A stretch of DNA of 64,000 nucleotides from Schistocephalus solidus (GCA_017591395.1 WEDG01005313.1:21011-85010), one strand, 5' to 3'; positions 35,661 through 48,830 are shown, numbered from the stretch's first letter. Made by a program: numbers and translations. The notes: generated by a model from the letters alone, not told the origin.

Positions 35661-36705
35661 ATTGTTACTTAACGGCGGGTGAGGTCCAGATATTGTATTA
35701 GGACAGAAGTTAATGTCTTTAAACATAAAACCTATGCTCGTTAGTGAACTGTTGCTTCTATCAGATTATGTCTATAGTCTTAACTGACAACGAGACCATA
35801 TTTATCGAAACCAGTCCACTTGGATCGAAGCGCGGCTCAATGTGGGGTATGAGGCTTGAACTACTGTGGTCAAATAGGGGTCAGTGCCAACCTTAGATTG
35901 CCTTCGTACCTTGCCCAAATGTTCCCCCAGTTCCGCTGTGTGTTATGTCAATTTCTGTGTCCAATTACTTTTTAAAATAGTATTGTTCTCTGTTCAGCCT
36001 TTGCGGTCGTCATCGTTGACTCAGCCCTGCTATCTCTCTGCTCATTTTTTTACCGAGAAGACATGCCCATAATTCACCACTGCTACCTCACTTTGTCTGA
36101 TCTCATTACATCCGGTCCTCCGAGTGCAGAACAAATTCAAGATGACCGGAAGTGGTTTTACGCGTAGAAGTCGACAAATCTAAACCGCCCATCTATGTGT
36201 ACCAAACACACACACGATAAAGTACCATATTAGTACCCGTAGCTCCATCGTTTGGTCGTAACAAATTCAAGCTCGTCAGAGTGATTCCAGTACATTCGTC
36301 ACGAGAACATGAAGTAAAAGCCGCCGTCTTCGGTGTGCCACACACATGTGTGGAAGTAATTTAGAGAGCGCGTTACAACGCACAGCATTTGGAAACGCAC
36401 ACACTATGTGTATGCTCATCTTCGTGCTGATGATACAACTAAACATTGCAGTCCATTGTTCGAGTTCCTACATAAACTTATTCGGACTATTTACTCTTTC
36501 CTTGTTCCACATCCATTCGCATTAAAGATTTCGGTCGACGAGCCGGTCACTAACTGTTGGACTTAAACGTTGCGTTGTCGACTATTTGGGATACTAGCTC
36601 CGGTTTGCCTATGTCCGGAAGTGGTTGGCTGAGAAGGTAACCTAATCTGATATCGGCTATTATTGTCGAGAGAAGCGAAATCGTGATTTCCGACAGCACA
36701 TGACA
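35661..36705. other. Unassigned
   Basis: No gene or identified element. The ORF at 35884-36072 is short and shows no domain. Confidence 0.35.
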
Positions 36706-38046
36706 AATTTATATTTATTAAAACGATAACTTAAGTGGTGTAATGTTTTTCCATGGGATTTAAACGCCTCGAGAATTAAAACACCTTTTTTTCTAAGAAA
36801 GATGTACAAAAAATATCCATTTTATAATCCTTTTGTAGCTTCCGATTGGCTGAATTAATTGCCCACGATCGCTGGAACAAGATCTGCATTTCCCCTTAAA
36901 CAGGCTGCGAGGGATAGGAATGTCCGGTCTCCTAGTAAGAATCGGTGTAGAACCAAAAAGAGTTACTTATTCTTCAAGGTTAACTATGAAGAAGACGTAA
37001 TGTGCAGGCAAGAATAGCCTTGCGTGTGTTTTCCATAAAAGATATTCGCAGACGGCATCCAGTGGCATGAATGAGGTGTCTTCAGTTTACGCTGTAGGCT
37101 CATAAATTTTATAAATCCTCATTAGTAGTTTTGGTTAATCGAAAAATAATTTTATGATTTCTAGTAACGGTCAGTGAGGTCGAGGATCCATTGCCGCTCC
37201 AAAAAACGCGCCCGTCCGAAAAGTGGAAGCAAAAAACGGAGTGACCTGAAGGGTTTGTAAGCCACACCCAGCAGCCTGGTAGGGTTTGTGGACAATTTTT
37301 CTTTGAGAAGGTCGTACAATACGCAGATGCGAGTCACAGACAGGAGAAAATGATGTCATTTTTATATTTTATACTCGAGGGTTCGTCAGTTTTATTGAAA
37401 CTAATACATCCTGCCATCTGGCATTCATAAAATTTTTGAAGGATAATCTTTGAGTAAAATTCCATAGTTCTAACGGCCTCACAAATATAATCTTTTTAGA
37501 GGTGAATGAGCAATGCCGGCTAAGACAAGGCTAGCTGGAATGGTCATTTATTGCTCATTAGCCGTCATCAGTCAGTCATTCCCAACACTAGGTGTTGCCC
37601 TACCCGAGGCTCGAACCCGCGACCTGCTGATCAGAATTCCAACACTCTACCAATTGAGTTACAGGCTCGTGGTCTTGTCGGTTTAGATTGGGAATATTGA
37701 TTGCATTCGTTGACGAACGCTCACCAATCACTAACGGAACTCACTCTCTCCGTTCTGTCCTGGGGCTCACTCTCGAGCCCCTCCAGCAGTCGAACAACTG
37801 GTAGGATGCTAATTGAGTTAAAATTCCATGGTTCTAACAACCCCGCTCTTATTCTACTTTTTACCCAGGAGCTATTATTTTTCCAAGTAAAACAGTTAAA
37901 GAAGGCGTGTGTCACTACAAAAGGATTATAAAAAGGATATTTTTTGCGCATCTTTCCTAGAAAAAAGTTGTTTCAATTCTTGAGGCGTTGAAATTCCATG
38001 GAAAAAACATCACACTACTTAAGTAATCGTTTTAATAAATAGAAAT
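36706..38046. repeat. Inverted repeat (arms ~130 bp) enclosing a SINE
   Basis: 36706-36836 is the reverse complement of about 37914-38046, each about 85-90% alike by eye and containing ACTTAAGT. The 1.1-kb interior includes a minus SINE (37510-37800) and otherwise unassigned sequence. The right arm continues into R3-like sequence (CATCTGCTGCAATCACC near 38190) related to 7111-7392. A MITE or foldback element later hit by the SINE is plausible. Confidence 0.65.
37510..37800 (-). repeat. SINE, subfamily 2
   Basis: Minus-strand head with B-box complement GGCTCGAACCCGCGACC and A-box complement CTCTACCAATTGAG. The tail has GTTGACGAACGCTCACC and GAACTCACTC. The hammerhead core keeps CTGATGA but GAAA is changed to ATAAA, so it should be inactive. 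Confidence 0.85.
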
Positions 38047-39781
38047 TTTTTAGATGCCAGACCGGCTCGCATTCGAAAGCTCTTCGAATTGTGCTGTCAG
38101 TTTTTCAATCCCATCTAGGCGGTATTTGCTAACCCAGATCATATTTTAGAATTTCAGTTTATGTTTAATGTCTTATCTCATCTGCTGCAATCACCCCCTG
38201 CTGTCCATTAAGCTTTTTTCGTTGGAAATCATCTCCAAGATTGATTATTCGGGCTCACTATGGGTAAGTGTGCACAAACTAGAAGTGAACGTATCCAAAG
38301 CTTCCTATTGGCTGAATTAATTGCCCGCGTGTATTCTAATTCTAAAAGTCTCCCTATCTCAGGAACTTACGTGATTGATCCGAACGGACTTCTTCGAAAT
38401 ATTATTAATTGTTTATTTTAAAATCTGAACTTCCTTGACTGAAACTTTTGAACAAGGTTATGCAGTAAATACTATCTATAAAACAGGGTTTTTTCTTAAA
38501 TGCAGAAGAGTTTTCATTCGCTATCAGCGCGTCGTTCAAATTTGACCGTTTCTTTGTCGAAAACTGGCTATCCGGAGTGTCCGCGGTTGGCGCAATGACC
38601 TCTCAGGAAAGCTGCCTTCGAAGTGGGCATGCTCTTGCGTCCGACTGACAATCTACCTGAGACAGGCCATAGCGGTATTATAACCTCACGTCTATCCGCA
38701 CGGCCTTCATCCATCACAATCTTCCAGCTGCTGTGTACAACGAGATGGAGGGCGACGTCAACCGGTGAGAAATCATGCCTCCACAGAAGTCCTCCATCTG
38801 CATTGGTTGAATGGCCACAGAAAGGGCAATTTCTTGCACATCGGCAATTTTATACTTTTTGACATAACCCAAGTTGACACGTTGCTACTTTGTCAGATAT
38901 CAGATTCGGCCCACCAGCTAACGGTACAATTTGCTCATTGCAAACGTGCCGGTAAGCGTATGGAAGCATGTCTATTGGAGAAGGAGGAAGTTCAGGCGGG
39001 ATGGACCACTTGGGGGGGGTTCGGGGTTAGTATTAGGGTAATGGGCAAAAATGCAATGCGTGACACAACTCAGGGAACAAAGGATAGGTCGGCCTGCAGC
39101 ACGCAACCACACTACATGCCAACGAAACACGAACACTATCCATTGGCCGTAGGAGGGCCAAATTATCGGGTCAAATGGCAACTTTCCGGACGTCGACTAG
39201 TAGAGCGCAACAATATTTTTCAAAACGCATCACTTTAACTGTGGCAATGCAAGATCGCGCAGAGCCAGCCTCATTCTTGCTTCCGTCAAGGGTTCGAATA
39301 AAAGTGGGTCAGGTCAGATAGGAATGATATCGCGCATCTTGGTCGGCGTGAGGTAAAGGCACCGGATCTCGCAATCCGCTCACGTGTCAGGCTAACAAAC
39401 TACTGTGTGAACCCACTAACCCGGCAACGAAGGCTTACTCCTTTTCTTCATTTAGACCCACCCATAAAACCCCTAATGCCACTGGTTGCGTATTACTCGC
39501 TGACAGTTCATTTGTTGCCCGAGTTGGATCACATGTTACTTTCTTGCCGGGTAATGTTTACAGTTCAAGTTCGACATGAGGCGGTGCGTATACTCGTGTC
39601 CCAGCAGGGAGGCCAGCGGTGGAATAACTGTTATCAAGCCCTGGAAATTGTTACATTTGGGTATAGAGACAAACAGCCTACGAACTATTAACTAGAAAAC
39701 ATGCATCAAAATATTCTTTCTGGTACTCATTAACTAGAAAATTGCGCCTTCTTCAAACATAAAAAGTAAGAAGGAAGAAGG

Positions 39782-39786
<5 letters not shown>
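38047..39786. other. Mostly unassigned; R3-like start
   Basis: 38047-38210 retains R3-like words. A 157-codon frame at 38765-39238 (plus) has no recognised domain and runs through GGGGTTAGTATTAGGG-type sequence, so I do not call it a gene. 39690-39765 belongs to the R5 repeat. Confidence 0.4.
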
Positions 39787-39815
<29 letters not shown>

Positions 39816-39838
39816 ATGATGATGATGATGATGATGAT

Positions 39839-39887
<49 letters not shown>

Positions 39888-39904
39888 GTACGATGACGAC
39901 TGAC

Positions 39905-39939
<35 letters not shown>

Positions 39940-39970
39940 CGACGACGACGACGATGACGATGATGATGGT
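39787..39970. repeat. (GAA)n to (GAT)n compound microsatellite
   Basis: About 28 bp of GAA, then about 150 bp of GAT/GAC triplets with interruptions. Confidence 0.95.
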
Positions 39971-39984
39971 TGATGGTGGTGGTA

Positions 39985-40630
39985 GTAGTGGAGGCTATTG
40001 AGTTAGAAATGACCATCGCAGTCTCCCTTGTCTTTGGCGACAGTGTTCATTTGCCTATAATACTATCCACTGTGTGGATGCTAACGGGAATAGAGATTGA
40101 GTCCCAAGGCAGAATGGGACTTACACGACCCATAACAGATCAATGAATTGTCCATCCACCAATAGCGATATTCCCTATCTAAACCGGTATGCCGACAAGC
40201 CCATAGCGCAGTGGGTTAGAGCATCGGACTTCTAACTTACAGGTCTCTGGTTCGAGCCATGGATGGGGTTGAGTATGACTGGCTGATGACGGCTAATAAG
40301 CCAGAAATGGCCATTCCGGTCTCCATTGTCTTTGGTCAGTTCCACTTTATCAACATTTGCTACACGTCAATATGCAACCACCTGCGAGGGCTCTAAAGTG
40401 AGCTCCAGGGCACAACGAAACATGCATGCTCCTTATGCAAATCAGCGAGCCGCACACTATCATCATCTTCCCGATCGCAACCGACAAAACAATGAGTCAA
40501 TGGCTCAATGGTAGAGCGTTTGACTCAATTACCAAAGGTTGTGGGTTCCAATCCCAGGTGGTCCTGACTGGGGATTGGGTATGACTAGCTGATGATGGCT
40601 AATAAGCCAGAAAGGCCATTGCAGTAAGGA
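39985..40630 (+). repeat. SINE dimer, mixed subfamilies
   Basis: A truncated tail (39985-40185) precedes a head at 40200-40265 with TAGCGCAGTGGGTTAGAGCA (A-box), an anticodon loop CTTCTAA and GGTTCGAGCC (B-box), the most tRNA-Arg(TCT)-like head in the window. A second head follows at about 40490-40560 (TGGCTCAATGGTAGAGCG, GGGTTCCAATCCC). Both units have hammerhead-like cores: 40283-40321, and 40589-40626 with GTA and a spacer one base shorter. Confidence 0.85.
40283..40321 (+). ncRNA. Hammerhead-like core in SINE unit
   Basis: CTGATGA, C, GGCT-AATA-AGCC, A, GAAA, 11 nt, GTC, identical to the array consensus at 136-174 although it sits at an independent locus about 40 kb away. Confidence 0.6.
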
Positions 40631-41449
40631 AAGGTTCTTCGGGGCTAGAGAAACCACTCTACAAGATTTTGGCTCTTTGTGGCCAGACAATCCCAAAGAA
40701 ATGATTCAGTCTCAGGTGGCCTATACTAAATAAAACTAGCAAGCAACGCCGTGTGCCATTTTGGACCAGCGTTAAAGAGGAAATTCTGGCCCGAACATCT
40801 GACCTGGTTTTGATCCTCGCCTAATTTGGTTGATTTTTAACCAATCCTATTACGGAAATGGATCAAAAACCGACTACGCAACCGCGAAAAACCCAGCCTC
40901 TCTATATATTTTGTGCTTGGATAAAGGGTAGTTTTCAGTCTTGAAAAACGTTTTTAGATTACCGAATAATTTTGACCCCAATCTGCAGTTACACTGGCAT
41001 TCAAATTTTCCAAACAACAATGCATATATTTTCGGTGTGAGACAGATACGGTGCTATAAGAATAAAAGTCACAATTAGAAACTACTTTAAAACAAAAATC
41101 GACCCTTTTAGTATAAAATTAAAAGAAGACCCACTGTTCTTCTGACTGAGTAGAATAAGTAATATTGTCTGTATTGTACCTAGAAAATATATTTTTATTT
41201 ATAAGGACATAAAAAAATAAATGGGGAAATGTATGCTATGTACGCAGGCCTTTTTATCGCTTTTAGTTTTCGTAGGCGATCGGGTCCAAAATTATTCGGA
41301 AGTTAAAATTAAAAGCCACCCTCTCTTTAAGAATATAATTTGAAGAATATATAAGTTATTACCAAGCGGGTAGAACTAATAATATATATATAATGCGAAA
41401 AATACATGCTTCTTAAGCAATTATTTTTACTGAGTGTAAATTTGCGGGT
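40631..41449. repeat. Unassigned AT-rich sequence with R5 repeat
   Basis: 40930-41110 resembles 32745-32990. The rest is AT-rich with no recognised element. Confidence 0.45.
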
Positions 41450-41765
41450 GGATCATTCAAAAGCCGACATCTTGGCGTGACTTAACTGACGTGGGACTAT
41501 GCTGCGCGATAATTCACCTTAAAATCCTACTTAAGTAATCGTTCCAAATCGAAATCACATTGGAGAATTTCGGTTAACGCTTCATGAGATAGCTCATCTG
41601 CTGTATTTTCAGGCCACAGCCGGCGTTGGCGCTACCTCAGGCCGCACGTTAGAGATTTGGCAGGGTAATAAGTCTTTTTTTCAGGTCAATATTTTAAACC
41701 ACTGACTTTTTTGTACCAAAGCAGTCTCTCCTTTGCGTATCTTTCGAAGTAACACTTTCAAGGAC
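41450..41765 (-). repeat. R3 dispersed repeat copy
   Basis: The order CTTGGCGTGACTTAACTGA, CCTACTTAAGTA, AATCGAAATCACATTGGAGA, ATCTGCTGTATTTTCAGGC, TTGGCAGGGTAATAAGTC and CTTTGCGTATCTTTCGAAG matches the palindrome inner arm at 7111-7392, about 75% by eye. Confidence 0.7.
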
Positions 41766-41811
41766 TTAAAGCTTTAAAATAGGTATTTATATCTCTGCCA
41801 CGGCAGCCACC

Positions 41812-42180
41812 TGGTGCCAAACCCCGCCGCCGGTCTTTTTGACTCTGTCTTGACACCGAGCTTAGGAGAATGATGTAGGATGGTGTGCGATAGATGCTGC
41901 GCAAGTCTACAATGACTATAAACTAATTTACGCGATATGCATGGTCCCTGTACCCACGATGCTGTGGCCGATATTTTAGACATCGTCGGAACCACCTCCG
42001 GTCTTTTTGACTATGGCTTGACACCAGGGACAGGCGGATAAGGGAAGAGAGAGTGTGGTAGATACTATGCAAGTCTACTATCACTTAAAACTAATTCATA
42101 CGCAAGTAACCATCTCTACACCACCCTTTGTGGAGCATGTGGTGGACATCATCGAAAACGATGGTCAGAACTGGTGTAGG
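41812..42180 (-). repeat. Rep2, two 5' fragments in tandem
   Basis: 41812-41992 and 42000-42180 each carry the complement of the Rep2 start (GACATCGTCGG or GACATCATCG; GTCTTTTTGACT; CTTGACACC). The duplication here covers the same 5' segment as the truncated copy at 26030. Confidence 0.75.
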
Positions 42181-43406
<1,226 letters not shown>

Positions 43407-44566
43407 CGACATCTTAACACATTGGAATATGTAGACAGCATTTATAATGCCTAAGACAACTCTATCTACCACTTATGCAAGTCAGGGATTCAAATCACGA
43501 ACTTGTTTCGACTTGCCACGGGTCATTAAAGGGCGTGGGGGCGGATGTGCGAATTCCAGTGATATCGCAGAGACGGGGCGGTGGTGTTTGTGCATTAGCG
43601 ATTTGAACCCCGTGACCAGTTGTATTTGACTGGGCCCGAATTTCACAATAGCAATCAGATGATGCATTATCACGCTAAAAAAAGACAAATAAATCTGACG
43701 AACAATACATTAACTTGAAGTCGACAAATTAAAATACGGTATTTCAACGGCACTAAGAAACAGTTTGAGAAGGAACACTCTGGGAAAAGAGGTCCTTGAA
43801 TACTACTTGGGCCTAAGAATTTCTTCCCACTCTGCGTGACCTTTATGACAGTTTTGGTTTTTTCCCGTTCCATTTTCAGTTACTAGGCTTTTTTAAAAAA
43901 TACGTCCTCCGAAAGTGTTTGGGGCATTCATAAGCCCTACTTTGTGCATTTATTCGTATCCCATGTAATAAAAGGCTCTGGATAATATTAATTAGTAATT
44001 TGCTTATATAGAGCGCGAAAACGTGCAATATATTTTAGGAAATACTTATAAATCTCATGGATCCGCGGTTGTAAATTTGGTTAAATAAATGATTTTAGCA
44101 ACAGCGCACCTATTGGTCCGGCAACAATCAGCTGATTGCACGCGTCTGCCGGTCAGTCTGCGTTTGGGCTATCCTGTCGTGCTAAATTTGTGGAATGAGG
44201 GATCAAAGTGTGGTTTCCAGCTTTCTAACAGTAAGACTAACTGATGACTTTGGCAGTTGGTGAAATTGCAGTGAAAACTGAAAATATAATGCTAAAACTT
44301 GTAAATATTTGAACTACATTTACAACTGCAACGAATTCAGACGGTCCTAAAGCCTGAGCGTGAGGGCAAAAATTTGCTTGAGACGTCTCATTTGAAAGGG
44401 AATTTTCGTGCGCATTCAATGAGCTGGAGTCCATTCACGGGTTTGCTACTTATGCGGTGGCTGCAGTCAGTTAATTTGGATCCATTCTCTGTGCACGTCC
44501 ATTCAGAGCCGCGAAGTCACACGCGCCGGCTGCGATCAAGAGCACTTCGATGCGAGCTAGTCAATG
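43407..44566. other. Intergenic, upstream of the H1-like gene
   Basis: No element recognised. An inverted CCAAT word (CTATTGGTCC) lies at about 44110 and the sequence becomes GC-richer towards the gene. No exon with supported splice sites was found. Confidence 0.4.
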
Positions 44567-44575
44567 TATATATAG
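44567..44575 (+). promoter_or_regulatory. TATA box of the H1-like gene
   Basis: TATATATAG lies 63 bp upstream of the start codon, leaving room for a transcription start near 44600 and a short 5' UTR. Confidence 0.5.
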
Positions 44576-44637
44576 AAAGGTGCATGCGCAAGAGCCGACC
44601 AACTGCCACCGGCTTGCCTACCAACTAGACGCGTACA

Positions 44638-44913
44638 ATGGTCGCTCGTAAACCTGCCACGAAGAAGTCGCACGCTACGCCTAAGAAGGCTGCTACACCG
44701 AAGAAAATTGCCAGGAAGTCGCCCGGCGGTAAGGCCGTGAAGGCCAAGAAGCCGAAGGTAGGCGAAAAGGTGCACTTTCGTTCGAATTCCCTTTCTTACC
44801 CCTGCGTTTTGTCTGACAGTTACCAAAACGCTCTTTTGTTTGTTCCATTTTAGTCCCATAAGGTGAGGAAACCCGCCGTCAAGAGGACGCCGAAGAAGGC
44901 TGCGAAGAAATAG
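44638..44913 (+). CDS. Small lysine-rich histone H1-tail-like / protamine-like protein, two exons
   Basis: Exon 1 (44638-44757, 40 codons) and exon 2 (44854-44913, 19 codons plus stop) join across a 96-bp GT-AG intron into a 59-residue protein with 20 Lys and 4 Arg. It has three TPKK motifs and one SPGGK, the DNA-minor-groove binding and CDK-site type repeats of histone H1 C-terminal tails and of sperm H1-like or protamine-like proteins. There is no winged-helix globular domain, so it is not a canonical H1; it most likely binds and compacts DNA in the nucleus. The ATG is the first in frame after a TATA box, in context ACAATGG. The intron length is divisible by three and open in frame up to the acceptor, whose TAG would itself be the stop codon if the intron were retained (71 residues). 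This is the only host-type gene I can support in the window. Alternative: a retrogene-like small basic nuclear protein of unknown role. Confidence 0.7.
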
Positions 44914-45055
44914 ATTTTGAGCGGATTCCAAACGGTCTTCGTACCTTATTTATACATATGTACTTTTATGAAGTGTACTGAGACGCTATCGTTACCCTTC
45001 TGTAAATAGCTTATCCGTTATTTTTATCCGATCCCTCGTGATGATCTCCGCATTT

Positions 45056-45061
45056 AATATA
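45056..45061 (+). terminator. Possible poly(A) signal variant (AATATA)
   Basis: AATATA lies 143 bp after the stop codon, followed by TGTTTTAATCTC and a GT-rich TCTTTGGTGCC. No AATAAA is present between the stop and this point, so this is only a suggestion. Confidence 0.3.
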
Positions 45062-46419
45062 CTGTTTTAATCTCAGTCTCTTTGGTGCCTTTACCCGCCC
45101 GAGTGTTTCTGCTGGTGGTCGGTTCGGGCCTTGTCGACTGTGGGCGCATTTGTCGTTGAGTGGATATTCGGGGAGGAGACTGTCGACGCGTCAGCTGAGC
45201 TCCTCAAAGGAGTTCCCCAACTCTCGCTCACTCCGTTAGGAAGAGAGAGAGGTTGTGTGCTAAAAATTATAGACAGGTCGTTGATACGCCGATGTACGGC
45301 AAGCGCTATGATGAGAGTCTGCGTATACGACGGGAAGACTTCAGGCAACAGGGTAGAAGTGGAGGGGATGTAACATCATCAAGAAGTCGTCCACTAAATT
45401 GATCGAGTGTTGCAAAGTGTCGTTTTTATTATCGTTGCCACTAAAAAGCTATAAGAAACACCGACAGCAGAAGAGAGTATTTGGAGGATACATTTTAAAA
45501 TCAATGCTGGAAAAATCACGAGAGAACAATAAATCGCCTGAGGTGTGTGATAGGAACGTAAAAGGCGGATATAATAGAGAAATTTGGGAATTTTTGCAAA
45601 TCAGTATAAATATGGAGGGAGAATGAAGGAATGGATATTGGAGTAACGCTAAGGTACCGGAAGGAGGATACTTCGTTGGAACGGGCGTCCTAAGGATTCA
45701 AGGCTAGGAGAGCGGGCTCGAATTTCATGGAGTGGGCGCACAACTATTTCAGACAGAATAACATTTTCGATAGTCATTTCTGCCTTGTCAGCCAGTCCTT
45801 AGGCTCACGCCCTGTTGGATTAAAATCCAATGCCCTGAGCCACGAGTTGTTTATATCGGTTACCGATTGACCCTCTCGTCCCGTTAGCGATCGAAATGGC
45901 CTCTGAGTGGGGATGCACCCTAGAGAAAAGGATGTTTTTTTTGTCTGGATACGTAAGTCGCCAAGGCTCCACCACTCACGTGGATGCACTAGACGGTGCA
46001 CGACCAGTCCTGGTTTCGCTCCTACACGGTTCAGTTTTGTTGGTTGACCTTAACTTCCTTCGTCTGTCTGCAAAGCATGCGCTCGGGCCGTGAATTTCGG
46101 CCTCAGTGTTTTGCCAAAAGTGGGCTCCTCTAACAGTTGAATTGTATAAACTCGTTTCAATTGCAGCCCGTTTCAGGAAAATATAGCCCTCATCCTGACC
46201 GATATGATTGCTTCTTTCAGAGGCGATTGTTAGTCGGGGAATGAAAAAAATAGTGTGGTTAGCTCCGACCAATGGATGCTGGTACGGACCACAAATAATC
46301 GTCGGTGCTGCAACAGCTTGATTCTTCTTATCGGCATTTTACCCCAGCCTGATTTCTAACCCAATAAGTAATGGTCAAAAATAATAATGCTATTTAAAAT
46401 CCTTCATCTATATTGCAAA
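45062..46419. other. Mostly unassigned; decayed SINE near 45740-45905
   Basis: GATTAAAATCCAATGCCCTG then AGCCACGAGTTG, GTCCCGTTAGCGATCG follow the minus-strand SINE order with heavy decay. An 80-codon plus frame at 45131-45373 shows no recognised domain. Confidence 0.45.
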
Positions 46420-47260
46420 AATTGAACCCAAATTAAGCATCAAATGCTTCCTTAGTATCGCATAGGATTGCTGCTTCTTCATCTCCTTTCAAAACACCAG
46501 AAGTGTTCACTCTTGTGTATCTGAAGTAAATGCGGTGAAACTCTGGAATTTTTATTTTAAATCTCAATGCTGCTGTCGAACCAAATACACTTTATGTGCT
46601 GCTGTGTATGCACCTGTATTCGGATGAACGTAATTTTCCTGGTGATTAACGTTTTGTGATCGTATAAAGTCCCCAAATAGCTGCCCATTCGTCAGAATGT
46701 ATTGTTGAACCTGCTTCTACTCTACCTTCAATGATAGGGGTCGATTTTGTTGCATCTCACTCGTGTGTTTAATAGTATGTACTGGATCGGCATCGTTTTT
46801 TCGGCAGGATTGTACTTACGGTGCCCTGCAACTCTGGCTTCGTGTTTCAGTGTTTCATTCAGCTTTCCTCGCCTAGCGACCGATACCATTTCGGAGCAGA
46901 CTTTTCGGCAGTAATTTGGCCAGTCAAGCACAGTATTTGGAGATCTACCAGAAAGCCTTGATACTTCTTCCAGGGGCATTCTGTTGCTCCAGAGACAATC
47001 TCACTCTCAAATTTAACAGATCTACAAATTACAGTGGAGACTTCCGTTCCAATCACAATGCCGGAACAATTTTTCCCTTCTTCTGCATCTCTATACCGCC
47101 ATCGCTCTTCTGCGCACAACTTCCGTATAAAACTCTCCTAACAACATGTTTATGCGGATGCTGAAGTGGGAACAAAAATGAAGGTAGCACTGCCTTTAAT
47201 TCATTCCAGTTTCTGTGTACTAGCTGCGTGTAAGTAGCGCGTGTATCTGTCACTCGAAAC
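46420..47260 (-). pseudogene. Merlin-type (ISXO2/IS1016-like) DNA transposase relic
   Basis: Minus strand in several frames: RWRYRDAEEGKNCSG (zinc-ribbon-like N-terminus, about 47105), RLSGRSPNTVLDWPNYCRKV (helix-turn-helix region, about 46950), HEARVAGHRKYN (about 46830, the region before the first catalytic Asp of the family), then about 46690 VEAGSTIHSDEWAA (the HSDEWAAY catalytic box) followed by NHQENYVHP-like and HTQ/SVWF-like words after frameshifts. These are the ordered landmarks of the ISXO2-type transposase found in Merlin elements of schistosomes and other animals. Stops and frameshifts throughout make it inactive. I could not define terminal inverted repeats. Confidence 0.75.
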
Positions 47261-48610
47261 GGCTCCTGCGCATCGCAGTTGGCGCAGTCCCAGACACCGA
47301 CACAGCGATGCTCCTTGTGCGTTTTAGCCTACGAGACCACAGTGTTCATACGCCTACAAGAAGTGTATCGACCTTAATAATGACCTTGGAATGCATTCAG
47401 TATGGCTTCTGGGTAGCGATGATTAAAATTGTATTTGAGGTAAGTTTTGTAGTGAAGACTTTACCCCAAATTCGCGCATTAGTTTCCGGGGCAGTTAAAA
47501 AGTTCAGTAGCACCCGGTGAGGAGCCGAACCCCTCGCAACTACGTCATACAGTGGCAAATCATCGGCATAAACAAGTGTATAGGCTTTCAGTGGGTGAAC
47601 CATTCAACATTTTAATCCTGCTGACTGCCTACTGGTGGCTCGTTGATATTAAATGGCTGTTGCGCGGCAGCTGATGGACTTCAGGTCAAATATTCATGGG
47701 AACCTGCGGATCGAGCCGGGAAAGATTTTATTCGAAGGATTTACGTGCAAGTCCGCACAGCCACTTCTAAGGCACTGTGAGACAGTTTACCAAGCCTTCG
47801 TAATAGAAGTTCTCCATTTCTCTCGCGGTAAACCGGCTTTTTGCGAATTGGTGATGCTCGAAAAATGCTTTTAGCATTATGACAAAAGTAAGCGTGCATT
47901 GGGGCGACAGTAAGCAGCTGAACCCCCAGGGTAGCTGCTAGATAAGCCCAGGTCTGTTCATTGGCTATTCAAATAAAGGAGGCCGTTCTCCTAGCTCCGA
48001 TTCAACAAAGGGCTTGGCCGCTCCCATCTGGCCTCGAACTTCCGTCTCACTTAAGCTAGTGGCGTGGTGACGCCCAACCCACAAAGAGTGAGCGGGCTGC
48101 TTGGTCGCCTCTAAGCCGTGTGTCCTCGTCATCCTTTGTAGGCCGTCCCACCGCACGCACTCAGACCGCGCGCTGACAGCCCTCAGCGGCGGTCGATGCG
48201 AGGGTTGAGGTCACTTGAGGACACATCAGCTGGTGGTGCCGCGGCGTATACGCACGCACATCATTAGCCCGCCCCCGCTGCTCGCCTGAGCGTATCCGAG
48301 GTCAGCGATGGGTGCGTTACATACCAGGCTCGCCTCGACCTAACGGCAGCTGACGCCCCCAGTTGGTTGCTCGCATCGACCGCATAGGCTGTCGCCGCCA
48401 CCAGGTGCGCGTGGCCTGCGTGTCATGTGACCAGACGCACACGTGAATGCCTGCTGCCGTGGTTGCGGTGGCGTGGGGTGCGCACGTGCGGGCGTGGTGA
48501 GGATCCCTGCTCCCAGTGCACATGCCGGTAAAATGTTCCCGGACTGGGATTTCTTTCCCTCGTGCATGGCCTCGGAACTCGGCAGGCTGGAGCCTGCGGC
48601 TGGTTTGCCA
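47261..48610. other. Unassigned, with a possible RT scrap
   Basis: A minus frame at 47397-47603 begins KAYTLVYADDLPLYDVV, which resembles an RT catalytic YADD box, but nothing around it confirms a family. 48130-48560 is GC-rich with CpG and ORFs in all frames but no domain; it could be a CpG-rich promoter-like patch, though no gene follows. Confidence 0.35.
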
Positions 48611-48735
48611 ACCGCAGGTACAGTGGAATTCTGAAATTCGTTTTCGATCTGAAAAGATGACTTAAGTAGCGTGGCAATATGAATTATCACGCAGAATAAT
48701 TCAAACATATTTCAGTCACATCAGGATGCCGGCTT
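48611..48735 (+). repeat. R3 dispersed repeat fragment
   Basis: GAATTCTGAAATTCG, GTTTTCGATCTG, GACTTAAGTAGCG and CAGTCACATCAGGATGCCGG match the order of 6258-6350. Confidence 0.6.
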
Positions 48736-48830
48736 GTAACGAGCTGCTTTCCAACCCCGAGCAGACACTAAAAATGGAATGCGAATGTTCGAGCATGAGC
48801 AAAGGCGAAGTCTGTTCGAGCAACGGAACA

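Noticed and set aside
38765..39238. 157-codon ORF as a host gene
   Set aside because: No recognised domain, no splice support, and it passes through TTAGGG-like repeat sequence.
47397..47603. Reverse transcriptase call based on YADD
   Set aside because: Only the four-residue box resembles RT; flanking residues do not fit any family I recognise.
48130..48560. CpG-rich promoter for a downstream gene
   Set aside because: No exon or transcript start signal follows on either strand; composition alone is not enough.
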